Shown here: positions 49,101-57,869 of the stretch, in pieces
How positions within the stretch are numbered: the stretch's first letter is position 1
Layout of the letters: each line of letters opens with the position of its first letter
Assembly: GCF_900184225.1 (NCBI RefSeq)
Contig: NZ_FXWZ01000003.1
Coordinates: forward strand, 809,684-873,683
DNA from: Brevibacterium ihuae
Lineage (GTDB): Bacteria > Actinomycetota > Actinomycetes > Actinomycetales > Brevibacteriaceae
DNA length: 64,000 nt
Direction: 5' to 3'
Translations under genes and position numbers: made by a program
The notes under the pieces: model-generated
What the model saw: only the letters and a program-made list of their open reading frames with translations
The model's database searches: none
What the model was told of the DNA's origin: nothing

Positions 49101-49207
49101 ACTCGTGCCGCACTCAGATCGCCGACCTCAGCGACCGGAGGGGCGTCCACCTCGCGGAGCTCCTCGCCTGGCGGCTGCCCGCCCTCGACGCCTCCGTCCG
49201 GGCATGA
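46160..49207 (+). CDS. FAD-binding and iron-sulfur D-2-hydroxyacid (D-lactate type) dehydrogenase
   Basis: A ~1015-residue fusion. The N-terminal FAD-linked oxidase (PCMH) part has PVTSRGAGTTLAGNAIGPG near residue 105 and CTVGGMIGNNACGPRAMGYG near 180, then a GlcD-type C-terminal lobe (GHFGDGCLHMRVDFPLD). Next come two 4Fe-4S-like clusters (CTGVGKCR...CPSY and CLSCKACDSECP near 640-660). A GlpC-type CCG domain ends it (STECCGLTW and GGCCGLAGNFG). Such proteins oxidise D-lactate, D-2-hydroxyglutarate or similar and pass electrons to the respiratory chain. The N-terminus is uncertain: a better-placed ATG at 46224 is one base out of frame. The stop overlaps the potassium channel start. Confidence 0.92.
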   Translation: MCEHSDPSADGGPPSHGSQWVHGTGHRPAPDFPAPQPDRVAEVAAALDRAGVRDVTVDPAQLAAYSSDGSLFRVVPTAVAFPRDEAEVAAVLAVARALAVPVTSRGAGTTLAGNAIGPGIVLDFSRHMNAVREVLPEERAAWVEPGVVHAALQARARAHGLRFGPDPSTHTRCTVGGMIGNNACGPRAMGYGRTVDNVLALRVMLVDGTIVDLDGEDDAAHFPRLHALVGEHLGTIRTELGHFSRQVSGYALENLLPEHGFDLRRAFVGSEGTWGVVLAAKVRLVADPEHVTTVVLGYPDMPAAADDVPVLRSFPVTACEGMDRRMVDRLIETKGPGAVPPMPEGDGWMIIELAADDADTLAEQARALVAASAAGDSMILGLGDSEPIWKIRADGAGLVSRTPDGRDAHAGWEDSAVPPEKLGDYLRDLMALLEEHGLWALPYGHFGDGCLHMRVDFPLDADGGRQVMRDFMVAAADLVARYGGSVSGEHGDGRARSELLPRMYPPAAIALFARVKHLFDPQNLLNPGIMVDPDPLDAGIRIALTRPGDLLPIRPAGFGYGFADDGGDFGTAVHRCTGVGKCRADSAATGGVMCPSYQATRDELHSTRGRARVLQEMVSGDLVDADWRAPEVHEALDLCLSCKACDSECPTGTDMAAYKAEVLHQSYRGRLRPMDHYVLGWLPWLSRAAAPLAPLANLAERLPVLGGLAKRAARIDVRRRIPALTRTTFGRWFERRADAAGVLSAGERAGGTLAGASGAGEERSTSGTSGTAGRARTREVVLFADTWSNFFAPRVLRDAVRVLLDAGVDVRVIPSTECCGLTWISTGQLDLAKRVMGQAIEALDATGDVPIIGVEPSCTATLRDETGKLLGTEAAARVAARTRTLAEFLLDIGYAVPDLSDLTAVVQPHCHHSAVMGYAADRELLARTGIGTTVLGGCCGLAGNFGVVEGHYETSEAVGELALLPAMRNAPDDAIVLADGYSCRTQIADLSDRRGVHLAELLAWRLPALDASVRA

Positions 49208-50067
49208 CGGGCACCGTCCGCACCGGGTCGACCGCGGCGCCCACCCGGGTGGAGCGCTGGGAGCGGCGGGCCGAGGTGCCGCTGCTCCTCCTGTCCTTCG
49301 CGTTCGTCGGTGCCTACGCGTGGACGGTCATCGACCCGCACCTGTCCCCGACCCTCGAGCGGTTCCTCCTCGCGGTGTCATGGACCACGTGGTTCGCCTT
49401 CGCCCTCGATTTCGCGATCCGGATCGTGCTCGCCGAGCACCGCGGCCGCTACATCCTCCGGCACTGGTACGACGTGCTCCTCGTCGCGCTGCCGATGTTC
49501 CGCGCGCTGCGCCTGCTCCGCATCCTCGGCACCCTGCGCATCCTCAACCGCGTGTTCCAGCAGCGCCTCATCGGACGCACCGGTGCGTACGTCGCCGTCG
49601 CCTCGGTGTTCTGCATCTTCTTCGGCAGCCTCGCGGTGCTCGATGTCGAGCAGGAGGCCCCGGACGCCCAGATCGCGACGTTCGGCGAGGCCCTGTGGTG
49701 GGCCTTCGTGACGTCGACGACCGTGGGGTACGGCGACCTCTACCCGGTGACGGCGGCCGGGCGGGTGGTCGCCGTGGGACTCATGCTCCTCGGCATCGCG
49801 CTCCTCGGCGCGGTGACCGCGAGCATGGCGGCCTGGCTCGTATCCGCCGTCGAGCAGGATCGGAACCGGCGCGCCGCGGCGGAGGAGGCGGCCGGCGGGC
49901 AGGACACCGAACGAGGCACGGAACGCGACGCCGGTGTTGCGAGCGCACCGGCGGAGAGCACTCCAGTGGCGAGCGCACCGCCGGCGGGAGTTTCCTCGAC
50001 CGCGGCGAGCGCATCGGCCCAGCACGTGTGCACGTGCGCGGTCTGCGGGCGGACGATGACGGACTGA
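49204..50067 (+). CDS. Voltage-gated-like potassium channel protein
   Basis: A 287-residue membrane protein. Six helices are predicted, with an S4-like arginine-rich stretch FRALRLLRILGTLRILNRVF near residue 100. The selectivity filter TTVGYGDLY lies near 172-180, followed by the inner helix VVAVGLMLLGIALLGAVTASM. The C-terminal tail is Ala/Glu-rich and ends in a cysteine cluster CTCAVCGR that looks like half of a zinc knuckle. Its ATG overlaps the upstream dehydrogenase stop (ATGA), an unusual partner for a channel. Confidence 0.92.
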   Translation: MTGTVRTGSTAAPTRVERWERRAEVPLLLLSFAFVGAYAWTVIDPHLSPTLERFLLAVSWTTWFAFALDFAIRIVLAEHRGRYILRHWYDVLLVALPMFRALRLLRILGTLRILNRVFQQRLIGRTGAYVAVASVFCIFFGSLAVLDVEQEAPDAQIATFGEALWWAFVTSTTVGYGDLYPVTAAGRVVAVGLMLLGIALLGAVTASMAAWLVSAVEQDRNRRAAAEEAAGGQDTERGTERDAGVASAPAESTPVASAPPAGVSSTAASASAQHVCTCAVCGRTMTD

Positions 50068-50119
50068 CTCGACCCGGCGGGTTGCCCCGGCGACTCGACC
50101 CGGCGGACCGACCCGGCGA

Positions 50120-50179
50120 ACTGCGCGGTATCCACTGATCTGCGCGCAATGGCGTGCAGATCAGCAGATACCGCGCAGT
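50120..50179. repeat. 60-bp palindromic element, copy A
   Basis: 24-bp arms (50120-50143 and 50156-50179) beginning ACTGCGCGGTAT complement each other with two mismatches around a 12-nt loop. About 90% identical to the perfect palindrome at 62685-62744. It sits between the convergent channel and universal-stress genes. Confidence 0.9.
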
Positions 50180-50227
50180 CGAGCGGTGGGCCGGCCGACG
50201 AGCAGCCGGCTCACCGACACCGAGGCG

Positions 50228-50617
50228 TCAGGCCTTGGCAGTGAGGACCGGGACCGCGGCGTCGAGGAGGATCCGCTGCGCCTGCGAGCCGAGGATGAAC
50301 TTCCCGATCGCGCTCCGCTTGCGCAGGCCGATGACGATGATCTGCGCCTCGTGGAGCTTCGCGAGGTCGTTGAACGTGCCGACGAGATCGTCCTCGTGAG
50401 TCGGCTGGACGACCTCGACCTCGACCCCGTCGGCGGCACCGAGCTCGACGATCCGTGCGGTGTCCTCCTGCTGGATCGTCGTCACGCTGTCCACCGCGCC
50501 CTTGCGCGGGGAATTCACCACCACGGCCCGGGTCCCCCGTAGCTTCGCCTCGGCGAATCCGAGTTCGAGCGCGGCTTCGCCCTCCGGGGCGGGCAGATAT
50601 CCGATGAGAACCGTCAT
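50228..50617 (-). CDS. Universal stress protein (UspA family)
   Basis: A 129-residue single UspA domain: TVLIGYLPAPEGEAALELGF at the N-terminus, VEVEVVQPTHEDDLVGTFND in the middle, and IIVIGLRKRSAIGKFILGSQ near 95-115. This last block resembles the ATP-binding G2xG9xGS motif (GLRKRSAIGKFILGS), so it probably binds a nucleotide. C-terminal VPVLTAKA closes the fold. Stress-related role, exact function unknown. The ATG lies 6 nt after TATACT on the minus strand. Confidence 0.93.
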   Translation of the reverse strand: MTVLIGYLPAPEGEAALELGFAEAKLRGTRAVVVNSPRKGAVDSVTTIQQEDTARIVELGAADGVEVEVVQPTHEDDLVGTFNDLAKLHEAQIIVIGLRKRSAIGKFILGSQAQRILLDAAVPVLTAKA

Positions 50618-50623
50618 GGCCTC

Positions 50624-50629
50624 AGTATA
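50624..50629 (-). promoter_or_regulatory. -10 box (TATACT) of a leaderless promoter
   Basis: Read on the minus strand, TATACT (one base off TATAAT) ends 6 nt before the ATG of the universal stress protein, the strongest such box in the window. Confidence 0.65.
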
Positions 50630-50702
50630 GGAATCCGCCGAGGGGACGGCGAGACCCCGTTGCGGCGTCGGATGCGCACCCCGTCGCGACGCGATCGGCC
50701 GG

Positions 50703-51713
50703 TCACGGGATCGCGCTCGGGTCCTGGCGGGGTCCGACGAGGCCGCTCCCGTCGACGCGCCGCCGGATCTGCGCGAACTCCTCCTCGAGCTCCGCCGGCT
50801 CGATGACCTCGAACGCGAACGGCAGCGTGAGCAGGTGCGTCGCGATGAGGTCCATTCCGTGGGCACCGAGCTCGACCTCGCACGTCCGCTCTCCCCCGGC
50901 CACCACGGTCCCGGCGCGGGCGGGGATGAGCGCGGACACCTCGGCCGCGGCGGCGTGGACCCGCACCCGGGCGCGGCACGGGTAGACCCGCCGCGTCACC
51001 TGCTCGCGCACGTACTCCACCGGGTCGGGGCCGGGGCGCTCACGGAAGCCGAAGGTCGTCGTGCGCACCCCGGCGATCCGATCGAGGCGGAAGGTCCGCC
51101 AGTCCGCGCGCCCGAGATCCCAGGCGAGCAGGTACCAGTGCGCACCGAGGACGACGAGCCGCGTCGGTTCGACCCGGCGGTCACCAGCACTTCTGCCGCC
51201 GTCGCGGTCGGATCGGTGGTCGAGGTCGACGAGCACCCGCGCGGCCACGGCCGAGGCGAGCGCGGCGATGGTGGCGAGCGGCACCGCGGGTTCGTTCCCG
51301 GGAGCGGCGACGATCGCTCCCTCCGCCTCGACGAGGGCGCGGGCGGTCGTCGGCGGGAGGATCGACCGGAGCTTGAGCAGAGCGGTGTGCACCGGAGCTC
51401 CGTGCTCCGGCGGCCCGGTGTCCGGGGCGGGCTCCTCGCGCACTCCCTGCCCGGTCACGGTGCGGACGGCGAGCGCGAGGGTGAAGGCCTCGTCCTGGGA
51501 CAGTTGGAGCGGAGGGAGGACCATGCCGCGCGGCGCGACGTACCCTCCTCCGACGCCGGGCGCGGAATCGATCCGGTAGCCCCGGTCGCGGAGCCTGGCG
51601 ATGTCCCGCCGGACCGTCCGCTCAGACGTCCCGAGGCGAGCGGCGAGGTCCGCTCCCCGCAGCGGCGTCCCGTCGGCGAGGAGTGCGAGGAGGTCGAGGA
51701 GGTGGGAGTCCAT
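50703..51713 (-). CDS. WYL-domain transcriptional regulator (YafY/DeoR-like)
   Basis: A 336-residue regulator. The N-terminal winged helix-turn-helix is LLALLADGTPLRGADLAARLGTSERTVRRDIARLRD (residues ~5-45), with RGYRIDSAPGVGGGY as the wing. The WYL domain lies around 190-260, with LGAHWYLLAWDLGRADWRTFRLDRI giving the W-Y-L signature, and a WCX extension follows. WYL domains sense nucleic-acid or nucleotide ligands in known cases. It is divergent from the DinB gene with a 105-nt gap, so that gene is its likeliest target. Confidence 0.93.
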   Translation of the reverse strand: MDSHLLDLLALLADGTPLRGADLAARLGTSERTVRRDIARLRDRGYRIDSAPGVGGGYVAPRGMVLPPLQLSQDEAFTLALAVRTVTGQGVREEPAPDTGPPEHGAPVHTALLKLRSILPPTTARALVEAEGAIVAAPGNEPAVPLATIAALASAVAARVLVDLDHRSDRDGGRSAGDRRVEPTRLVVLGAHWYLLAWDLGRADWRTFRLDRIAGVRTTTFGFRERPGPDPVEYVREQVTRRVYPCRARVRVHAAAAEVSALIPARAGTVVAGGERTCEVELGAHGMDLIATHLLTLPFAFEVIEPAELEEEFAQIRRRVDGSGLVGPRQDPSAIP

Positions 51714-51818
51714 GATCCGATTTTCTCTCCATCGCGGACAGATCGTGGCCGCAATGGAGGGGAGAATCGCAGGTGTCCGGCAGCACCGGCCGGGCACCCC
51801 TCGAGCACAGGAGCCATC

Positions 51819-52424
51819 ATGCCGTTCTTCACCCCCGGCGTCGGATCCGAGTCCGATGCCCTCACGACGTTCCTCCGCCAGCAGTGCGCGCAGCTGCGCA
51901 CGACGGCGCACGGCCTCACCACCGAGCAGGCCGCACTCACCCCGACGCCGAGCGCTCTGTCGATCAGCGGGCTGCTCCTCCACGCCGCGCAGACCGTCCA
52001 TGGCTGGCTGACCTCGGCGGCCCGAGCCCCGGAGCCCACTCCCTTCGAGATGTACCCGGAGATCAGCGGCCAGATCGGACTCACGGACATGCATTCCGGG
52101 TCCGAGGTGCCGGAAGGGATGGCCCTGACGGAGATCCTCGCGATCTTCGACCGCGCGGTCAGCTCCATCGACGAGGTCGGCGCCCGGATCGATCTCGACG
52201 CCCCGCATCCGGGCCCGCACGGGCCCTGGATCCCCGGGGACATCGTCATCACCGGCCGCTGGGTATGGCATCACCTCATCAGCGAGGTCGCTCGGCATGC
52301 GGGGCACGCGGACATCATCCGCGAGGCGATCGACGGGAAGACCGGATACGAGCTCAACTTCCTCGCCGATGGCGGGACGGAGGAGGAGTGGGCCGAGCAG
52401 GCGGAGGCCTGGGGCCTCGAGTGA
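51819..52424 (+). CDS. DinB family protein (DUF664)
   Basis: A 201-residue four-helix-bundle protein of the DinB/YfiT group. The three metal-binding histidines are expected in LLLHAAQTVHGWL (near residue 50) and WHHLISEVARHAGHADIIRE (near 155-175). Members are metal-dependent thiol transferases (bacillithiol or mycothiol S-transferase) or of unknown function; in an actinobacterium mycothiol is plausible. AGGAG lies 6 nt upstream of the ATG. WYL regulators are often encoded next to DinB genes, as here. Confidence 0.9.
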   Translation: MPFFTPGVGSESDALTTFLRQQCAQLRTTAHGLTTEQAALTPTPSALSISGLLLHAAQTVHGWLTSAARAPEPTPFEMYPEISGQIGLTDMHSGSEVPEGMALTEILAIFDRAVSSIDEVGARIDLDAPHPGPHGPWIPGDIVITGRWVWHHLISEVARHAGHADIIREAIDGKTGYELNFLADGGTEEEWAEQAEAWGLE

Positions 52425-52753
52425 TCCTTCGCGGGCACGCGCGGCGCCGGTCGGGACGCGTGCGCGAGCACCTCGGCGCGTGACCCGCGAGCCCGAGGTG
52501 GGGGACGGGCGGGGTCGAGGTGGCGGACGGGCGGGCTCGGACCGTCACCGGCCGCGCGCCCGCCGGCAGCAGTGGGTGCGCACCTGCCAGCGGCGGTGGC
52601 CCCGCGCCCGTCAGCGTCAATGACCCCGCGCCTCGGGAACGGATTCGCCCCGCCCCTCACCGCATGCAGCGGGAGGGGCGGGGCGACGGTCGGTGAGAAT
52701 GCAATTTCCGAAGGTTTCGTTCTCAGGAACCTTCGGAAATTGCGCTCTGGGGG
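52425..52753. other. 329-nt convergent junction
   Basis: Between the 3' ends of the DinB gene and aceB. No coding signal. The first ~250 nt are G+C-rich; the last 60 contain the hairpin repeat at 52695-52743. Confidence 0.5.
52695..52743. repeat. Hairpin repeat, family member 1 (core CAATTTCCGAAGGTT)
   Basis: 16-bp perfect arms GCAATTTCCGAAGGTT (52701-52716) and its complement (52728-52743) around an 11-nt loop. The right half (52718-52743, 26 nt) is an exact reverse complement of 57561-57586. Confidence 0.9.
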
Positions 52754-54385
52754 TCAGGAGAAGGCGCGGTCGCGGGCCCGCCGGTCGACGAGGAACTGCG
52801 TGTACGCCGGGGTGGTGAGGAAGTCCGGGAACTCCTCGCGCAGCGCGGTCTGCCGGAAGATCTCCACGGCATCGCAGTAGTGGTCGGCCGGATGGCGCCT
52901 GATCGTCGCGAGCTCCTCGGCGAGGAACCGATCGACCATCGAGCGGGTGACCGGCCGGCCGTCGTCGAGCTGCGCGCCGTGCTGGATCCACTGCCAGATC
53001 TGCCCGCGCGAGATCTCCGCGGTCGCCGCGTCCTCCATGAGGTTGTTGAGCGCCGCCGCCCCGGTGCCGCCGAGCCACGCATTGAGGTAGCCCAGTCCCA
53101 CCCGGATGTTCGCGCGCACGCCCTCCTCGGTGGGGGTGTGATCGATGCCGGACAGGTCGATGAGGTCCTCCGCGGCCACCGACACGTCGTCGCGCAGCCG
53201 GTCGACCTGGTTCGGGCGGTCGCCGAGCACCGCGTCGAAGGCCTCCTGCGCGATCGGGATGAGGTCGGGGTGCGCGACCCACGAGCCGTCGAAGCCGTCG
53301 CGGGCCTCACGCTCCTTGTCGGCCCTCACCTGGGCTAACGCATTACCGGTGATCTCCGGCTCGCGCCGGTTCGGGATGAAGGCGCTCATCCCGCCGATCG
53401 CGTGGGCGCCGCGCTTGTGGCAGGTCTGCACGAGCAGCTCGGTGTAGGCGCGCATGAACGGCACGGTCATGGTGACCTCGGACCGGTCCGGCAGCACGAA
53501 GTCGCGGTGGTTCCGGAAGTTCTTGATGATCGAGAAGATGTAGTCCCAGCGACCGGCGTTGAGACCGGCGATGTGGTCGCGCATCTCCCAGAGGATCTCC
53601 TCCATCTGGAAGGCCGCGGTGATCGTCTCGATGAGCACGGTCGCCCGGATCGTGCCCCGGTCGATGCCGAGCCGGTCCTGCGCGAAGACGAAGACGTCGT
53701 TCCACAGCTTCGCCTCGCGCGCCGCTTCGAGCTTGGCGATGTAGAAGTACGGGCCGCGACCGCGGGCGATGAGCTCGGCGGCGTTGTGGAAGAAGTGGAG
53801 CCCGAAGTCGACGAGGGATCCCGAGGCGGCGAACTCCGAGCCGTTGTCGTCCACGAAGCGGAGGTGCTTCTCCGGCAGGTGCCAGCCGCGCGGGCGGACG
53901 ACCATCGTCGGCGGGGTCGGGTTGGTCATGCTGTACTGCTTGCCGGTGTCGGGAGCGGTGAACTCGAGCTCCCCACGCACCGCACGGGTGAGGTTGCCGA
54001 TGCCGGACACGATGTTGTCCCAGGTGGGCGAGGTGGCGTCCTCGAGGTCGGCGAGCCAGACCTTGGCGTCGGAGTTGAGCGCGTTGATCGCCATCCGGGC
54101 GGAGACCGGGCCGGTGATCTCGACGCGGCGGTCCTCGAGCCCGGGGGCCCCGGCGCTGCCGGCGACGCGCCAGTCCGCGTCCTCGCGGATCGCGCGCGTC
54201 TCCTCCTTGAAGGTCGGGAACCGACCGTGGTCGATGTTCGCCCGACGCACCTCGCGCGCGGAGAGGATCTCGCGGCGGCGGCCGGCGAACTGCGCGTGGA
54301 GGGCGGCGAGGAAGTCGAGCGCCTCGTCGGTGAGGATCTGCTCGTAGCCGGTCTTCATCGGGCCGGTGATGATCATGTGTGCCAT
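52754..54385 (-). CDS. aceB: Malate synthase A
   Basis: A 543-residue malate synthase condensing glyoxylate with acetyl-CoA, second step of the glyoxylate shunt. The A-form is recognised by VWLADLEDATSPTWDNI near residue 100, VVRPRGWHLPEKHLRF near 160, ATVLIETITAAFQMEEIL near 250 (catalytic Glu), GRWDYIFSIIK near 285, and GGMSAFIPNR near 350. Length matches A-form enzymes (about 530). The ATG at 54385 has AGGAG about 9 nt upstream. It lies 146 nt downstream of aceA in the same direction, separated by two strong hairpins. Confidence 0.97.
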   Translation of the reverse strand: MAHMIITGPMKTGYEQILTDEALDFLAALHAQFAGRRREILSAREVRRANIDHGRFPTFKEETRAIREDADWRVAGSAGAPGLEDRRVEITGPVSARMAINALNSDAKVWLADLEDATSPTWDNIVSGIGNLTRAVRGELEFTAPDTGKQYSMTNPTPPTMVVRPRGWHLPEKHLRFVDDNGSEFAASGSLVDFGLHFFHNAAELIARGRGPYFYIAKLEAAREAKLWNDVFVFAQDRLGIDRGTIRATVLIETITAAFQMEEILWEMRDHIAGLNAGRWDYIFSIIKNFRNHRDFVLPDRSEVTMTVPFMRAYTELLVQTCHKRGAHAIGGMSAFIPNRREPEITGNALAQVRADKEREARDGFDGSWVAHPDLIPIAQEAFDAVLGDRPNQVDRLRDDVSVAAEDLIDLSGIDHTPTEEGVRANIRVGLGYLNAWLGGTGAAALNNLMEDAATAEISRGQIWQWIQHGAQLDDGRPVTRSMVDRFLAEELATIRRHPADHYCDAVEIFRQTALREEFPDFLTTPAYTQFLVDRRARDRAFS

Positions 54386-54411
54386 GGTTCTCATCTCCTG
54401 GGAAGAACAAT

Positions 54412-54446
54412 GCGGTGCCCGGTACCGGCTCGGTACCGGGCACCGC
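54412..54446 (-). terminator. Hairpin between aceA and aceB (proximal to aceB)
   Basis: 15-bp perfect arms (54413-54427 and 54431-54445), extendable by one base pair at each end, around a 3-nt loop. There is no T-run on either strand, so it may attenuate or protect mRNA rather than terminate fully. Confidence 0.6.
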
Positions 54447-54459
54447 GGGTCGTTGCCAC

Positions 54460-54501
54460 CCGGGGCGGAGGACTAAACCCCTGAAAAGTCCTCCGCCCCG
54501 G
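54460..54501 (-). terminator. Hairpin between aceA and aceB (proximal to aceA)
   Basis: 15-bp perfect arms (54460-54474 and 54487-54501) around a 12-nt loop, starting about 30 nt after the aceA stop on the minus strand. Position suggests a terminator or 3'-end stabiliser for the aceA mRNA. Confidence 0.65.
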
Positions 54502-54531
54502 ATGACACGCGGGGGGCGGCGCGCCGTTCGC

Positions 54532-55812
<1,281 letters not shown>

Positions 55813-55990
55813 GAAGATCACTCCTGTTTCAAGGGTTTGGTGGTGTGGTGCTCTGCCCGTCCCGGTCTCCCGGGCGGAATCGCCGATCCGGTTCGTTCCG
55901 GCCCGTTCGGACGAATCCGATCCGGTTTTTCGGTGATGAGTTCAGTCTGCGCCTCCGCAACCGCCCTGGATAGGGGTTTCTCGATAGAAC

Positions 55991-56029
55991 TCTCGCGATT
56001 CTTCTGCTCAGCAGAATTCTCGCGATTCT
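55991..56029. promoter_or_regulatory. Composite operator between aceA and ramB
   Basis: Two direct repeats TCTCGCGATTCT (55991-56002 and 56018-56029) flank a perfect palindrome TTCTGCT-C-AGCAGAA (56002-56016). The sequence AGAACTCTCGCGA here partly resembles the corynebacterial RamB box. Likely binding sites for RamB controlling aceA and itself. Confidence 0.6.
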
Positions 56030-56066
56030 ATGGCGAATTTTCCCGTCCGGTGGGACACTTGGGCAC

Positions 56067-57548
56067 ATGGTCACCGGTTCCCGCACTTCCGAACGACTCA
56101 CCTCACCCCCGCCCGCCGAGGACGCGCCGGTCACCGATGCGCTGAGCATCGGGCGCAAGGTCCGGCACTTCCGCACCCAGCGCGACCTCACCCTCGGGCG
56201 GCTCGGCGAGGCGGTGGGCCGGGCGGCCTCCCAGATCTCCGCGATCGAGAACGGGAAGCGCGAACCCTCGCTCACCATGCTCGCCGGACTGGCCGAGGCG
56301 CTCGGCACGACGACCGACGCACTCCTCGACCCGCACCCGATCGATGACCGCCAGGCCCTCGAGCTCGAGGCCGAGCGCGCCCAGTCCTCGGCGCTCTACT
56401 CCTCGCTCGACCTGCCGCAGGTGCGGGTGAAGTCGCTGCCGCAGGATGCGCTCGAGGCCATCGTCGGCCTCCAGCGCCAGCTCACGCAGGTGGTGCGGAA
56501 CCGTGCCGCGACGCCCGAGGAGGCGCGCCGGGCCAACAAGCACCTGCGCGAGAACATGCGCGCCCGGAACAACTATTTCGCCGAGCTCGAGGTGCAGGCG
56601 GCGGAGATCCTCGGCGCGATCGGCTACGAGGACGGCCCGCTGAGCCAGCGCCACGCGGCGCAGATCGCCGAGCAGCTCGGCTTCTCCCTCCACTACGTGT
56701 CCGACCTGCCGAAGTCGACCCGCTCGGTCTCCGACACCCGCAACCGACGCCTCTACCTGTCGAACGAGGATGCCTCGGGCCACGATCCCCGCTCCCACCT
56801 GCTCACCGCATTGTCCTCGCACCTGCTCGGCCACACCCCGCCCACGGACTACGGCGACTTCCTGTCCCAGCGCGTCGAGGCGAACTACCTCGCGGCCGCG
56901 CTCCTCCTCCCGGAGAAGGCGGCGGTGCCGTTCCTCTCCGAGGCGAAGAAGAACCGCCGGATCTCCATCGAGGAGCTCCGCGATTTCTTCGGCGTGAGCT
57001 ACGAGACCGCTGCGCACCGCTTCACCAACCTCGCGACCGAGCACTTCGGGCTGCCCGTCCACTTCATGAAGGTCCATATCTCCGGCACGGTGCACAAGGC
57101 GTACTCGAACGACGGCCTCCCCTTCCCCACCGACCCGCTCGGCGCGATCGAGGGCCAGTACGCGTGCAAGCGCTTCACCTCGCGCACGGTGTACCGGGTC
57201 TCCGACCGCTTCAGCCCGTACTTCCAGTACACCGACACCCCGAACGGGACGTACTGGTGCACCGCCCGCGTGCTGCCGGGGCCCGGGGACTTCTCGGTGA
57301 GCGTCGGAGTGCCGTTCGCGCACGTCAAGTGGTTCGACGGCCGGGAGACGACGAAGCGCTCGGTGTCGCGGTGCCCCGATCCGACGTGCTGCCGCCAGGC
57401 GCCGGCGAAGCTCGAGGAGAAGTGGGCCGATGCCTCGTGGCCGGCCGCCCGCACCCACGCCTCGCTGCTCGCCGCGGTGCCGCCCGGAGTGTTCCCCGGC
57501 GTCGACACCACCGAGGTCTACCAGTTCCTCGAGCGCCACTCCGGCTGA
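56067..57548 (+). CDS. ramB: RamB-type transcriptional regulator of acetate/glyoxylate metabolism
   Basis: A 493-residue regulator of the ScfR/RamB group. Residues ~25-85 form a Cro/CI-type helix-turn-helix (IGRKVRHFRTQRDLTLGRLGEAVGRAASQISAIENGKREPSL). A long middle part follows, with an ImmA/IrrE-like zone (VEANYLAAALLLPEKAAVPFL), and the conserved C-terminal cysteines in RCPDPTCCRQAP near 445. Length matches RamB of Corynebacterium (about 480). RamB represses aceA, aceB and other acetate genes on glucose. Divergent from aceA with an operator-rich gap. A GACACT box lies 7 nt before the ATG. Confidence 0.94.
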   Translation: MVTGSRTSERLTSPPPAEDAPVTDALSIGRKVRHFRTQRDLTLGRLGEAVGRAASQISAIENGKREPSLTMLAGLAEALGTTTDALLDPHPIDDRQALELEAERAQSSALYSSLDLPQVRVKSLPQDALEAIVGLQRQLTQVVRNRAATPEEARRANKHLRENMRARNNYFAELEVQAAEILGAIGYEDGPLSQRHAAQIAEQLGFSLHYVSDLPKSTRSVSDTRNRRLYLSNEDASGHDPRSHLLTALSSHLLGHTPPTDYGDFLSQRVEANYLAAALLLPEKAAVPFLSEAKKNRRISIEELRDFFGVSYETAAHRFTNLATEHFGLPVHFMKVHISGTVHKAYSNDGLPFPTDPLGAIEGQYACKRFTSRTVYRVSDRFSPYFQYTDTPNGTYWCTARVLPGPGDFSVSVGVPFAHVKWFDGRETTKRSVSRCPDPTCCRQAPAKLEEKWADASWPAARTHASLLAAVPPGVFPGVDTTEVYQFLERHSG

Positions 57549-57869
57549 TCCCCCCGAACAGCAATTTCCGAAGGTTCCTGAGAACGGATCCGCAGGAATT
57601 CGCAATGTCGACCGGCCCGCCGCCGGGCGCACTCCAGCGGCGACAGGTCGGGCCGTCGACCGCACCCCCGGCCGGCGGCGAGGGGTCGGGCCGGCGGCAG
57701 CAGTCCCGACCGACGGCCCCCGACCGACGGCCCCGGCCGACGGCCCCGAAGCTCGACGAGCCTCCGGGACCGGTCACGCCCCCCGTCCACCCCACGCCCC
57801 TCGTCGCTCGAGTTCGCCTCCCGCTCGATCGCGGGCTCCACCGCGATCGTCACCGGCGCCGCGAGCGGA
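57549..57869. other. 321-nt region before the SDR gene
   Basis: Starts with a hairpin-family repeat, followed by low-complexity G+C-rich DNA including a 15-bp repeat (core CCGACCGACGGCCCC, about three copies, 57706-57747). The SDR reading frame is open through the last part (from about 57606) but has no ATG, GTG or TTG. Confidence 0.55.
57561..57593 (+). repeat. Hairpin repeat, family member 2
   Basis: 57561-57586 is the exact 26-nt reverse complement of 52718-52743. 57571-57593 matches 58611-58633 with two mismatches. It begins 12 nt after the ramB stop. Confidence 0.88.

Noticed and set aside
57605..57869. Pro/Arg-rich open frame starting at ATG 57605 as an independent gene
   Set aside because: Sequence is repeat-derived and low-complexity, and the frame runs out of phase into the SDR; kept only as a possible frameshifted 5' end.
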